Virus record (IMG/VR): IMGVR_UViG_3300042402_001616
Location: 1-24,018 of that record
Source: a virus
Strand: one strand, 5' to 3'
DNA length: 24,018 nucleotides
This document shows positions 6,101 through 12,918 of the stretch, piece by piece. Under the pieces are notes generated by a model, which saw only the letters and a list, made by a program, of their open reading frames with translations, did not search any database and had not been told where the DNA came from. Positions within the stretch are counted from its first letter, which is position 1. Each line of letters starts with the position of its first letter. The position numbers and the translations under genes were made by a program.

Positions 6101-6220
6101 CTACGAATGCTTGCTTAATACAAAAAGAACTGCTAATACAACTAGTGCAAAACCACAGGCACCGGTATAAAATGCAAAACTTTTTACTTTAACTTGTTTT
6201 ACACATTCTTTGCTAGGCAT
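6101..6220 (-). CDS. 39-aa single-span membrane protein
   Basis: The gene starts at ATG 6220 with AAAGGA 8 nt upstream and ends TAG at 6101, just before the tmRNA acceptor piece. The product (MPSKECVKQVKVKSFAFYTG, then ACGFALVVLAVLFVLSKHS) has a basic N-terminus and one hydrophobic helix of about 19 residues near the C-terminus, so it should be a tiny inner-membrane protein. Its start overlaps the stop of the previous 41-aa gene (TAATG), showing translational coupling. An in-frame extension to 6334 exists but lacks support. Function is unknown. Confidence 0.7.
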   Translation of the reverse strand: MPSKECVKQVKVKSFAFYTGACGFALVVLAVLFVLSKHS

Positions 6221-6345
6221 TACAGTATCCTTTCTAGTAACCAAATAACAAAAAGAAAACTTAGACCACCAGCCAAAAATTTTAAAGCCCCGTACTGTCT
6301 TTCGTTCTGCTCGGGTGTGCAGAGTTTTTTCCAATATTTGTTCAT
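6220..6345 (-). CDS. 41-aa membrane-anchored protein, possibly near-leaderless
   Basis: ATG at 6345 to TAA at 6220. The product begins MNKYWKKLCTPEQNERQ and ends with the hydrophobic GALKFLAGGLSFLFVIWLL segment, a likely single membrane helix with a charged N-terminal domain. The sigma70-type promoter just upstream has its -10 at 6359-6354, so transcription should begin near 6347. That leaves a leader of only about 2 nt, or else the gene is read from upstream transcripts, where an AGGAC motif can serve as a weak ribosome-binding site. It is coupled by TAATG to the next tiny membrane gene and lies in the same unit as the tmRNA. Confidence 0.65.
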   Translation of the reverse strand: MNKYWKKLCTPEQNERQYGALKFLAGGLSFLFVIWLLERIL

Positions 6346-6353
6346 AGTGTCCT

Positions 6354-6382
6354 ATTATAAGTGTTTATACTTATATAGGCAA
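6354..6382 (-). promoter_or_regulatory. sigma70-type promoter with an embedded palindrome, upstream of the tmRNA unit
   Basis: On the minus strand TTGCCT (6382-6377), a 17-nt spacer and TATAAT (6359-6354). The -10 is perfect and the -35 matches 4 of 6 positions. A 7-bp inverted repeat, TATAAGT (6356-6362) and ACTTATA (6369-6375) with a 6-nt centre, covers the spacer and most of the -10, which is where a repressor operator would sit. It would drive the two tiny membrane genes and the tmRNA. Confidence 0.75.
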
Positions 6383-6391
6383 CCAGCTTGT

Positions 6392-7051
6392 TTAATGTTT
6401 ACCACTTTTCTCATAATATGAAATGGCATTGACTAGGCCTGTTATGTGGTCCTCAGTCTTTTGTTTGAACACGATAGGACTCGAATCCTCAACGGCCATG
6501 ACGATAACCAAGTCATGAATAGGTTCACCAATCAACTCCTCATACATCAAGGCATAGGCAGATGTTTGCCAGAAGTAATCTTCAATATCTTCGTGGCTCT
6601 TAATTTTTTTGGATGTTTTAAAATCAATTACCGAAAGTGTACCATCAAACTCAGCAATGCAATCCACTCGGCCTGCCATGTTTAATTGTTTAGACCATAA
6701 TGCCTGTTCTTGGTAATGAATATTATTAATACGATTCAGCTCTGGCTTAATTGATAAAAACATCTCATGTGCATCAGGCATAATATCACCTAATGATTCA
6801 TTGTTTAAATATCGTTCACATAATGTATGAACATTGGTACCACGAGAAGTGGCTTTCTTTGTAATGGCATTGGCAACATCTTCACCCACTTTGTTACGCC
6901 ATGCTTGAAAGATATGTTTCTTTTGAGCACCAATTACTGTGGTAACCGATGGTAGTTTTGTACCGTCAGGTAGTTTATAGAATCGTTTACCGTCAGGAAA
7001 TGTTTCTGATTGCAGGTCTTGTAATTGTTTTGGTGGGCAGTAATTAAACAT
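6392..7051 (-). CDS. PD-(D/E)XK nuclease, RecB/Cas4-like exonuclease domain
   Basis: A 219-aa protein with the ordered motifs of the RecB-type PD-(D/E)XK nuclease fold: H75 in GTNVHTLCERYL, E116 in QEQALWS, D130 in GRVDCIAEF, D143-F-K145 in VIDFKTSKK, and the Q162xxxY166 motif in WQTSAYALMY. The D..DxK metal centre and QxxxY are the catalytic and structural hallmarks. Genes of this type are frequent in T4-like phages and are annotated as exonucleases acting in DNA processing or recombination. Its start overlaps the preceding 2OG oxygenase gene by 8 bp, placing it in the same transcription unit, but it is followed by an independent promoter for the tmRNA genes. Confidence 0.88.
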   Translation of the reverse strand: MFNYCPPKQLQDLQSETFPDGKRFYKLPDGTKLPSVTTVIGAQKKHIFQAWRNKVGEDVANAITKKATSRGTNVHTLCERYLNNESLGDIMPDAHEMFLSIKPELNRINNIHYQEQALWSKQLNMAGRVDCIAEFDGTLSVIDFKTSKKIKSHEDIEDYFWQTSAYALMYEELIGEPIHDLVIVMAVEDSSPIVFKQKTEDHITGLVNAISYYEKSGKH

Positions 7052-7703
7052 TTTCTCTCATTTTTAAAAAACTATTAGTCCAACTTTTCAACACCATGGC
7101 ATTTGGTGCATTTCTATCTATCTTTTGTATTATATCGGTTGATAAAGAAATACGCAAATCATTTGATTTATTTTCTTGTACCTCATGAATAACATATGCT
7201 GGAAAAAATACCAGTAGTCCTTCCTTAGGTTCAATGTGTATATGTTTCAATTCTGATTTATCATTACGAATAAATGCACCCTTATCATCAATAATGTTTT
7301 CTGTGCTAAGTAATACCAAATCACCAGAGTTTTCTTTGGCACGAATATAATAGGTAGCCGTGAGTGAGGCATCATTGTGTGCATGAGCTTCAATACTTTC
7401 ACCTGGTTCTTTAATATTGGCCCACGCCATTACATAATCAGGTTCAATGTTTAATTGTTGTGCTTCTGATATAAGAGAGAACACATGTTTCTTAACATCC
7501 AAATTTATAATGTTCTTTAGATAGTTTAAATGTGGTCGGTCATATTCCCATAAACTATCTTTTGGATTGGCATCACGGCCTGTTGCAATGTCTTTGGCAA
7601 TCCAATACAGTTCTTCTTCTAACTCCCAATTAAATTGGTTGTTTAGTCCTGTTTCAACAGTCCAGTATGGTGATATCCACCAATTACTCTTTACAATATC
7701 CAT
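7044..7703 (-). CDS. putative 2OG-Fe(II) oxygenase A
   Basis: A 219-aa protein resembling phage 2-oxoglutarate/Fe(II)-dependent oxygenases of the TIGR02466 type. The motif GESIEAHAHNDASLTATYYI (about 101-120) supplies the first metal ligands (H107/H109 and D111), FFPAYVIHEV gives the distal His (H173), and R184 in LRISLS fits the 2OG-carboxylate Arg. The family hydroxylates proteins, nucleic acids or small molecules; the substrate here is not known. It starts by TAATG overlap with the next oxygenase gene upstream, so the three oxygenases are probably made together. Confidence 0.85.
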   Translation of the reverse strand: MDIVKSNWWISPYWTVETGLNNQFNWELEEELYWIAKDIATGRDANPKDSLWEYDRPHLNYLKNIINLDVKKHVFSLISEAQQLNIEPDYVMAWANIKEPGESIEAHAHNDASLTATYYIRAKENSGDLVLLSTENIIDDKGAFIRNDKSELKHIHIEPKEGLLVFFPAYVIHEVQENKSNDLRISLSTDIIQKIDRNAPNAMVLKSWTNSFLKMRENV

Positions 7704-8479
7704 TATTCTTTTTTGGTAACAAACTTTGATTTAATTCTATCAAAGAATGCAATCTCCTCTGGTGTAAGTGTAACTCCATCAACATTCTTGCGATACTGAA
7801 TTGCATCATTTTCCATTAGTTTGATGTCACCCATATATTTAAATTTATTGGTGATGTGTTTCGTATCATAGGCATCCATAATAACATGAAAACGATCCTC
7901 ATCTGAATCATTACGAATCTGGTGCCAAACATTCACCCACACAATATACACAGAACCATCAGCAGGCATATGTAACGATTTACCTTGGCAGATATGAACA
8001 CACTTCTTATTGGTGATTAATGGTATATGAATACGAGCCATGTAATTGTCTGTGGCTGCATCTTTGTGAACTAATGATTTAGAGTGTGCCTGTAAGCATG
8101 ATACTCTGGCACGGCGTGGATAGAATCCTAATTCTTCTAATTGATCCAATACCTCTTTAATATAACCTGTGCAACCTTGAGTTGGATTCTTATGTTCAAA
8201 GGCATGAGCAACATCAAGATATTTCATGGCTCGCCAATTGTATTGACCATTGGGAAAGAATAAATCGTTTGTTTCTTTATCATCTGAGTGATATACTTCC
8301 CAACCATCTCGCCAATCACCAGTTCTAGATGTCAATGTCCAACCACCAAAGCCATGATATTCTACAGTTTCAAATTCTTCACCTTGAACTTGTTGTTTAC
8401 CAAGTGTGAAAACATTTTCTTCAACTTCTTTACGGAGTCGGTCAATGTCTACTTTAAAATCTAATTTTTCAATCCACAT
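7703..8479 (-). CDS. aspartyl/asparaginyl beta-hydroxylase-like 2OG oxygenase B
   Basis: A 258-aa protein with the cupin-fold oxygenase motifs of the aspartyl/asparaginyl beta-hydroxylase group: H138-x-D140 in LVHKDAATDNYMARIHIPL, a distal H186 in VNVWHQIRND, and R196 in DRFHVIMD. The Ile/Leu-rich strands around these residues fit the double-stranded beta-helix. In characterised members an Asp or Asn side chain in a protein is hydroxylated. Here possible substrates include the Asn-rich virion-like protein encoded about 0.9 kb upstream in the same unit; that link is speculative. Both ends overlap neighbouring oxygenase genes by a TAATG junction. Confidence 0.85.
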   Translation of the reverse strand: MWIEKLDFKVDIDRLRKEVEENVFTLGKQQVQGEEFETVEYHGFGGWTLTSRTGDWRDGWEVYHSDDKETNDLFFPNGQYNWRAMKYLDVAHAFEHKNPTQGCTGYIKEVLDQLEELGFYPRRARVSCLQAHSKSLVHKDAATDNYMARIHIPLITNKKCVHICQGKSLHMPADGSVYIVWVNVWHQIRNDSDEDRFHVIMDAYDTKHITNKFKYMGDIKLMENDAIQYRKNVDGVTLTPEEIAFFDRIKSKFVTKKE

Positions 8480-9009
8480 TATAAGTTTCCTGTTTCATAC
8501 AACATATTACAAACATCATCATAGGTATATGTATTCGTTGCCAAAGAGAAGGCCATTCTATTATCACCACCACTTACGCTGTGTGGTTTACTTACATCAA
8601 GAACCCATGCATCATATTGTTCTGCAACAAAGCTTTTTGTTTTTTCCAAATCATTTTCATTAAATATGAAACCTTCTTTTTGGTTCTCTATTTGATATTT
8701 CTTTGGCTCACCTTTAAATTTATAAAGCTGTGTAATACAATTATCTGTTTCAATATAAAAATTAATTGTTACCAAAATACCTGTGTCTGTATGTGGAGGT
8801 ATTATAGTATTAATTTTCATTAATGTCAAGCAAAAATTCTCTCTATGTTGGTTAGGTACCACAGTAAAGAGAGAATTGGTATTTGAATGATTGATGTTGA
8901 AGTATTCGATGCCTTTAAACTGGTCGTTTACTTGTTCACCAAATCGTATGCGAGAACCGATTATATCAAATGGTTCTGGATTGAATTTGTGTTTTAATTT
9001 TTGAAACAT
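8479..9009 (-). CDS. putative 2OG-Fe(II) oxygenase C
   Basis: A 176-aa protein, shorter than its two neighbours and not obviously a copy of either. It keeps an H-x-D...H...R arrangement: H73 and D75 in IIPPHTDTGILVTINFYIE, H143 in VLDVSKPHSVSG, and R151 in NRMAFSLATN, spaced as in a double-stranded beta-helix oxygenase. The absence of long insertions suggests a minimal fold. No clear ribosome-binding site is seen before the ATG at 9009, and 16 bp separate it from the EF-hand gene. The call rests on motif spacing, so another cupin function is possible. Confidence 0.7.
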   Translation of the reverse strand: MFQKLKHKFNPEPFDIIGSRIRFGEQVNDQFKGIEYFNINHSNTNSLFTVVPNQHRENFCLTLMKINTIIPPHTDTGILVTINFYIETDNCITQLYKFKGEPKKYQIENQKEGFIFNENDLEKTKSFVAEQYDAWVLDVSKPHSVSGGDNRMAFSLATNTYTYDDVCNMLYETGNL

Positions 9010-9025
9010 AACGAATCATGATGTA

Positions 9026-9391
9026 TTAACCCCTAGAGGCTTTCCATTCTTCATATTGACGAATAATTGGACAATCATAATCCCAATTAATGCCTTCGTG
9101 TGGATTGGCATTAGCTGCTGCAAAGCGTTTACCTTGGACGTGTTCAATGATATCGATACCGGGGTGTAGTATTTTTTCTAAAATATCAGCATACTGTTCA
9201 ATCATTTGAAAAAAACGACTTTTATCTTCTGGTGTTAGATTCAATATGTCATTACCTAATTGACTATCAAAGTAGTGAACAATGTGTTTTCTATACTTTT
9301 CAATTTCTTCCTCTGTTACTGTGCCATCACGATTTAAATCGGCGTCAGCAATACCATCGGCATTGAAATCAATATCTTTAATGTTTATCAT
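9026..9391 (-). CDS. EF-hand calcium-binding protein
   Basis: A 121-aa protein whose first 35 residues contain calcium-binding loops. A canonical 12-residue EF-hand loop starts at D18 (D18, N20, D22, G23, T26, E29: DLNRDGTVTEEE). Just before it lies a second Asp/Asn ladder (DFNADGIADAD), in the style of dockerin or thrombospondin type-3 loops. The remainder is helical and acidic with no further motif I recognise. Its ATG overlaps the TGA of the Cys-rich protein gene (ATGA), implying coupled translation and perhaps a shared role, for example Ca-dependent binding in the virion or at the cell surface. Confidence 0.75.
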   Translation of the reverse strand: MINIKDIDFNADGIADADLNRDGTVTEEEIEKYRKHIVHYFDSQLGNDILNLTPEDKSRFFQMIEQYADILEKILHPGIDIIEHVQGKRFAAANANPHEGINWDYDCPIIRQYEEWKASRG

Positions 9392-10287
9392 TTAGCAAAT
9401 CCTTGGATAAATTTTGTTTTTACAATTAATTTTATTTTATCTATTAATTTAGAAGTTTTTACAATTGATTTTGCACAGAAAAAACTACCTAAACATAAGA
9501 ACCACATCATCCATGATCCAAACAACCCTAATTTATATTTCTTGGGTAACATAAACACAAGTTTACACACTACACGACCAATTTTCATTAGTATCTTACC
9601 GACAGGATTATCTTTTTCAATAGTTCCCATGAGATACGCCATGTGTTCGGCCCAAGGTGTGGCAATTTTATGAGCCCACTTTGTAGTTGCTTCTTTTTGT
9701 TTTTGATTTCTTTCTTTTTTGTTTACCCATAACATAAAATCAGGACCTGTACCGTCCATCCATGCTGTTACTGTTTTAGCCCAACGAATATAACCACGGT
9801 AAACAACCTTATCATTTTTCTTTAACCAAGAACCATACTTTTGATCAGCAGCCCACACACGATAGTCCAACATACCAAACTCGTATAATTTGGCACAGAT
9901 AATCTTAGAACAATTACAAGCACAGTTACAGTTAAATGAAGTTTCTGATGTGGTGCAGTTGTAGGTACAAGCACAGTTACAATTTGTTTGCAACCAGTTT
10001 TGTGCATCACAATTGGTACAATTTACACTGCCAGAAATTAAACAATTATTACATTGAATATTACCACAGTTACAGTTACTTGTGCAATTACCATTGTTGC
10101 AATTGCCTTGTGTATTGTTCTGAAACCAATCTTTACTGTAAAAATTGCTCATGGCCGGTGTTGCCGGTCTTTGAGTTGGTACAATTTGATTGTTTAGAAA
10201 CTCTAGGCTGGATGAGAAAGTAGGTGATTGACCTATTTTACTATTTACGTCATTAAAACTAATTGCTCCAGATGATGGTAATGTCAT
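9388..10287 (-). CDS. Cys/Asn-rich virion-like protein, candidate substrate of the adjacent radical SAM enzyme
   Basis: A 299-aa protein in three parts. Residues 1-51 (MTLPSSGAISFNDVNSKIG and, later, MSNFYSK) resemble the N-terminal module found at the start of many phage tail and appendage proteins. Residues 63-131 hold 17 cysteines (63, 68, 72, 74, 79, 82, 90, 93, 103, 105, 107, 111, 120, 122, 124, 126, 131), mostly as NC, CNC and CAC units among Asn and Thr. Residues 132-299 are Trp/Tyr/Lys-rich and helical with a hydrophobic stretch (about 254-272). A TATAAATA late promoter lies about 30 bp upstream. Cysteine clusters of this density usually bind metal, form disulfides or receive enzymatic crosslinks. 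The gene follows a radical SAM/SPASM gene by 12 bp. Virion location is inferred. Confidence 0.8.
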   Translation of the reverse strand: MTLPSSGAISFNDVNSKIGQSPTFSSSLEFLNNQIVPTQRPATPAMSNFYSKDWFQNNTQGNCNNGNCTSNCNCGNIQCNNCLISGSVNCTNCDAQNWLQTNCNCACTYNCTTSETSFNCNCACNCSKIICAKLYEFGMLDYRVWAADQKYGSWLKKNDKVVYRGYIRWAKTVTAWMDGTGPDFMLWVNKKERNQKQKEATTKWAHKIATPWAEHMAYLMGTIEKDNPVGKILMKIGRVVCKLVFMLPKKYKLGLFGSWMMWFLCLGSFFCAKSIVKTSKLIDKIKLIVKTKFIQGFAK

Positions 10288-10299
10288 AGTATTACTCGA

Positions 10300-11769
10300 T
10301 TAATTGGTTATTTTAGTATTTATATCATCGGCCAACCGTGATTTACCATAGACTTCCACACCTTCAATCTCACCTATCTTTTCACTTACGACCTTGATCG
10401 GTATAATCTTTTTCTTTGGTTCTTCTTTATGTTCATACACGGTACCCCAAATATCTTGGCGATCCAATGGCAATTCTGGATGTTTAATTAATACAGGAAT
10501 ATAACCCGTCATACGAGCCAGAGCAATTGCAAAAAGAGCCACATTGTCTGAATATGAATTGGCACAAGAAACATCCCAAAACTTTTTATCTAAGAACATA
10601 CAGGCACCTTGACATAGGTGTAAAACTGGACATTTAGGACACTCTTTACGATTTGACCAATGGGTTGAGGTCTTAATCTCAACCTTATCAAATTCTTTTA
10701 GGTTACCACCATAATGTGCTTCACCGTTCTTACCCACCTCAACAGCACTTACGTTTTGACAGGTCATTACATTACCTCGTAAGTCTACCGCCAAGGTGTG
10801 TTCATTGTCCATTCCACACTTTTGATTGAGATATTTTGATTCTGAGTGTGATAAAACAGCCTGAGTGAAACCATCTATTTTACCTAATTGTCCAAAGAAT
10901 CCAATCTGACCATTGGTTGAAAATATATCTGAGAAAGCTGTTCTGCGATATTCAAAATGTTCAGCTTTGGTTTGCAAACTGTTCTGCATACCATCTTCAT
11001 CGTAACTATCTACAATACCACCTTCACCCAATTTAATATCAGTATCACCAGTGAGTTTAACAAACCAATCATAAATCTCTTTGCGTGATTTGTTTTTACT
11101 ATTCATCATTGGATTAAAACTGATGCCTTTACCTAATCGGGTCATTGCACGATAGAAATCTAAAATGATTTTCTTTTGGTCTAGATCATCAAATGGATCA
11201 GGACCACGAACTGATTGACCAGGTCCATCATGTGAGATTGATACAGAAAAGTCCATCATCATCAACCAATCACAAATATCTGGTGTCAAAATAGAACCAT
11301 TGGTGATTACAGAGAATCGTGGTTTATTTTCCCAATGTTCAAAGCGCTCACGAATGGTCTCAGCCAATGGCTTCATTGTCTTCCAATAGACAAATGGTTC
11401 ACCACCCCAAAACTCAATCGCAAGGCCTTTCTTTTCATCAAACTCCAATGTGTCAAACATCTCCATAAAAGCATCAATATCTTTCTTGGATGTTTCAGGC
11501 ATGCGCTCAACAAACTTCTGAGAACAATAGTCGCATGAATAGTTACAACTCAAACCCATTTGGATTTTAAGTAACTGAACATTCTTAGATTTTTTAAGTG
11601 GATGGTCTTTGTCGAATGGACGATAAGGTGTTAAATTATGATTATGAACCGTTCCTTCAGGAAACTGAAAGGTGATTCCATCTTCACTCTTTAATGTATT
11701 GGTTTCATTGTCATAGTAAAAGATTTTTTTATCGTTTGCACTTCGTTCAGAGTGTATTTCAAATATCAT
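10300..11769 (-). CDS. radical SAM enzyme with SPASM-type C-terminal domain
   Basis: A 489-aa enzyme of the peptide-modifying radical SAM type. The CxxxCxxC cluster that binds the SAM-cleaving 4Fe-4S centre is C75-x3-C79-x2-C82 (LSCNYSCDYC), followed by EFWGGEP (about 119-125), the SAM-contacting motif. The C-terminal third has the SPASM/auxiliary-cluster cysteines: KCGMDNEHTLAVD, GNVMTCQN, ECPKCPVLHLCQGACMF and VSCANSY. Such enzymes (anaerobic sulfatase-maturating enzymes, sactipeptide and ranthipeptide synthases) install thioether, C-C or formylglycine changes on Cys, Ser or other residues of a protein partner. The adjacent downstream gene encodes a Cys-rich protein, the natural candidate partner. 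No RiPP-recognition domain is obvious. The last 50 residues are a Lys/Glu-rich extension beyond the SPASM domain. Confidence 0.9.
   Translation of the reverse strand: MIFEIHSERSANDKKIFYYDNETNTLKSEDGITFQFPEGTVHNHNLTPYRPFDKDHPLKKSKNVQLLKIQMGLSCNYSCDYCSQKFVERMPETSKKDIDAFMEMFDTLEFDEKKGLAIEFWGGEPFVYWKTMKPLAETIRERFEHWENKPRFSVITNGSILTPDICDWLMMMDFSVSISHDGPGQSVRGPDPFDDLDQKKIILDFYRAMTRLGKGISFNPMMNSKNKSRKEIYDWFVKLTGDTDIKLGEGGIVDSYDEDGMQNSLQTKAEHFEYRRTAFSDIFSTNGQIGFFGQLGKIDGFTQAVLSHSESKYLNQKCGMDNEHTLAVDLRGNVMTCQNVSAVEVGKNGEAHYGGNLKEFDKVEIKTSTHWSNRKECPKCPVLHLCQGACMFLDKKFWDVSCANSYSDNVALFAIALARMTGYIPVLIKHPELPLDRQDIWGTVYEHKEEPKKKIIPIKVVSEKIGEIEGVEVYGKSRLADDINTKITN
10317..10324 (-). promoter_or_regulatory. 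T4-type late promoter TATAAATA
   Basis: An exact TATAAATA on the minus strand (TATTTATA on plus), within the last codons of the radical SAM gene and about 30 bp upstream of the Cys-rich protein start at 10287. Transcription would begin near 10310. The sequence is the T4 late-promoter consensus used by gp55 and gp33; gp33 is encoded in this window. Its location before a virion-like gene is as expected. Confidence 0.7.
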
Positions 11770-11770
11770 T

Positions 11771-11929
11771 TCAATTCCAATTTGTTTTTAATAACTGTAT
11801 ATATCTTTGTGTTTTTTCGTGTTCTATTGATTGTTTACTATATTCAACCAACTCTTGCCTTACTCTTTCCTTGTTCGCTGATTCGTAGTATAGCCGCTGT
11901 TGTTTTGACATCATTCGCTTCTTGCTCAT
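11771..11929 (-). CDS. small basic helical protein, unknown
   Basis: A 52-aa frame from ATG at 11929 (MSKKRMMSKQQRLYYESANK), preceded by AGGAG at a 5-nt spacing, which is the best ribosome-binding site nearby. It ends TGA at 11771, 1 bp before the radical SAM start. The product is lysine/arginine/glutamate-rich and helical. Another frame (12053-11844) overlaps it by 86 bp; both may be real, or only one. An upstream in-frame ATG at 11965 is less well supported. Confidence 0.5.
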   Translation of the reverse strand: MSKKRMMSKQQRLYYESANKERVRQELVEYSKQSIEHEKTQRYIQLLKTNWN

Positions 11930-12053
11930 CCGTTCTCCTTTGGTCTTGATTATATTTTCGGACACGCTGAGCTTTTACTATGGGAGCAATTTTATCATTG
12001 ACACCTCGCCGTTTAGTTAATAGAATAGGGGTTTGAGTATTGAATACTACCAT
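11844..12053 (-). CDS. small basic protein, unknown (overlaps next frame)
   Basis: A 69-aa frame starting MVVFNTQTPILLTKRRG, whose ATG overlaps the stop of the upstream FmdB-like gene (ATGGTAG), consistent with translational coupling. The product is basic and polar with a hydrophilic C-terminal half. The last 86 bp are shared with the 52-aa gene in another frame. The overlap is long for this genome, where other overlaps are 4 to 17 bp, so one of the two frames could be spurious. Confidence 0.5.
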   Translation of the reverse strand: MVVFNTQTPILLTKRRGVNDKIAPIVKAQRVRKYNQDQRRTDEQEANDVKTTAAILRISEQGKSKARVG

Positions 12054-12328
12054 TCTCTAGGCAACTTTGTTTTGTGTGATTTGTGTAAAGTATTTCCAGG
12101 TACTGTATCTTTAATTCTCTGTATGACACCTTTCTCAAAGGCTGAATCAGCAGTTTTTGTACGAGGAACATTCATACGACCAACATCACCAAAAACTGGT
12201 AGGTTCTCGGCTGAATGATATCGTTGTAGGTGTGGATTTGATTGTATGAATTCATCTAACACCGTGTATGACATACGGTGTTCTTCAACTTCATTGGTTT
12301 GTTTATTCAAAAAATCATAGGCCGGCAT
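12047..12328 (-). CDS. FmdB-like small phage protein
   Basis: A 93-aa protein beginning MPAYDFLNKQTNEVEEHRMS, which recalls the FmdB-type zinc-ribbon proteins found in bacteria and phages (MPxYxF...TxxxxE opening). The cysteine pairs of FmdB proper are missing here, so zinc binding is not expected; several cyanophage homologues also lack them. The C-terminal region (FEKGVIQRIKDTVPGNTL) is basic. Its ATG overlaps the Pyr_excise-like gene stop by one base and its own stop overlaps the next start. Function is unknown; the family is thought to be regulatory. Confidence 0.65.
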   Translation of the reverse strand: MPAYDFLNKQTNEVEEHRMSYTVLDEFIQSNPHLQRYHSAENLPVFGDVGRMNVPRTKTADSAFEKGVIQRIKDTVPGNTLHKSHKTKLPREW

Positions 12329-12918
12329 TAAAGGTACTCATGGGTAAGTGATGAATTCATTGCACGATACCAATCTTTCATAAACTTTGGTACCTCTCGT
12401 TTATTTATCTTACCTTTCCATGACCAAAGGTGTGATTTATTCATCTTGTAGTAATTGTGATATGATTTCAAAGAATCGCCTGGTACTTTACATTCGTCAG
12501 GCATGGCAGGCGTAGGACCAGTAAACTTACCATTTGGTATATTGGTTGGTAGCACCGCCAAATCAGGTATCAACCGTGCCGTAGCATGAACTTTGCCATA
12601 ACGATAGGTAAATTCACTTAGTAGTTCACACCACATATTATAAAGCCACCGATAGTTTTCATTACTTTGGCGAACCCATATTGCAGAAGGATGATTCATC
12701 ATAGTGGGTTTCATGAGGCGTTCTTCACGACCATCAGGCAACCGCCATGCTTTGATTGACCGATTATTGGCCGACAATCTTCTGTATTCTTGGCCATCAA
12801 GCACTCGATGCGCTGTTGAAAGTAACTGAGCATACTCAATCACCATTTTACACACATGGCGGTCAACGTGCATTTGTGCACATTTTTTTACATCTTCATC
12901 AAGAAAAAATATATTCAT
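12328..12918 (-). CDS. Pyr_excise-family (PF03013-like) protein
   Basis: A 196-aa protein opening MNIFFLDEDVKKCAQMHVDR and continuing HVCKMVIEYAQLLSTAHRVL. This matches the opening of a phage family related to pyrimidine-dimer DNA glycosylase (T4 DenV-type, Pyr_excise), in which an N-terminal region with paired His and the K-M-[IV]-E-x-AQLLSTAH helix is conserved. The T4 enzyme uses its N-terminal Thr amine; that exact N-terminus is not present here, so glycosylase activity is uncertain. A Trp/Tyr/Asn-rich C-terminal part (SYHNYYKMNKSHLWSWKG) follows. It overlaps its upstream neighbour by 4 bp. Confidence 0.65.
   Translation of the reverse strand: MNIFFLDEDVKKCAQMHVDRHVCKMVIEYAQLLSTAHRVLDGQEYRRLSANNRSIKAWRLPDGREERLMKPTMMNHPSAIWVRQSNENYRWLYNMWCELLSEFTYRYGKVHATARLIPDLAVLPTNIPNGKFTGPTPAMPDECKVPGDSLKSYHNYYKMNKSHLWSWKGKINKREVPKFMKDWYRAMNSSLTHEYL

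Noticed and set aside
5742-6170. Plus-strand open frame of 142 codons through the tmRNA region
   Set aside because: It has no ribosome-binding site and low-complexity product, opposes all neighbouring genes, and the minus strand explains the region as tmRNA.
12402-12409. GATAAATA late-promoter match inside the Pyr_excise-like gene
   Set aside because: It lies inside coding sequence 74 bp before the FmdB-like start; a chance match is as likely as a promoter, so it is not listed as a feature.
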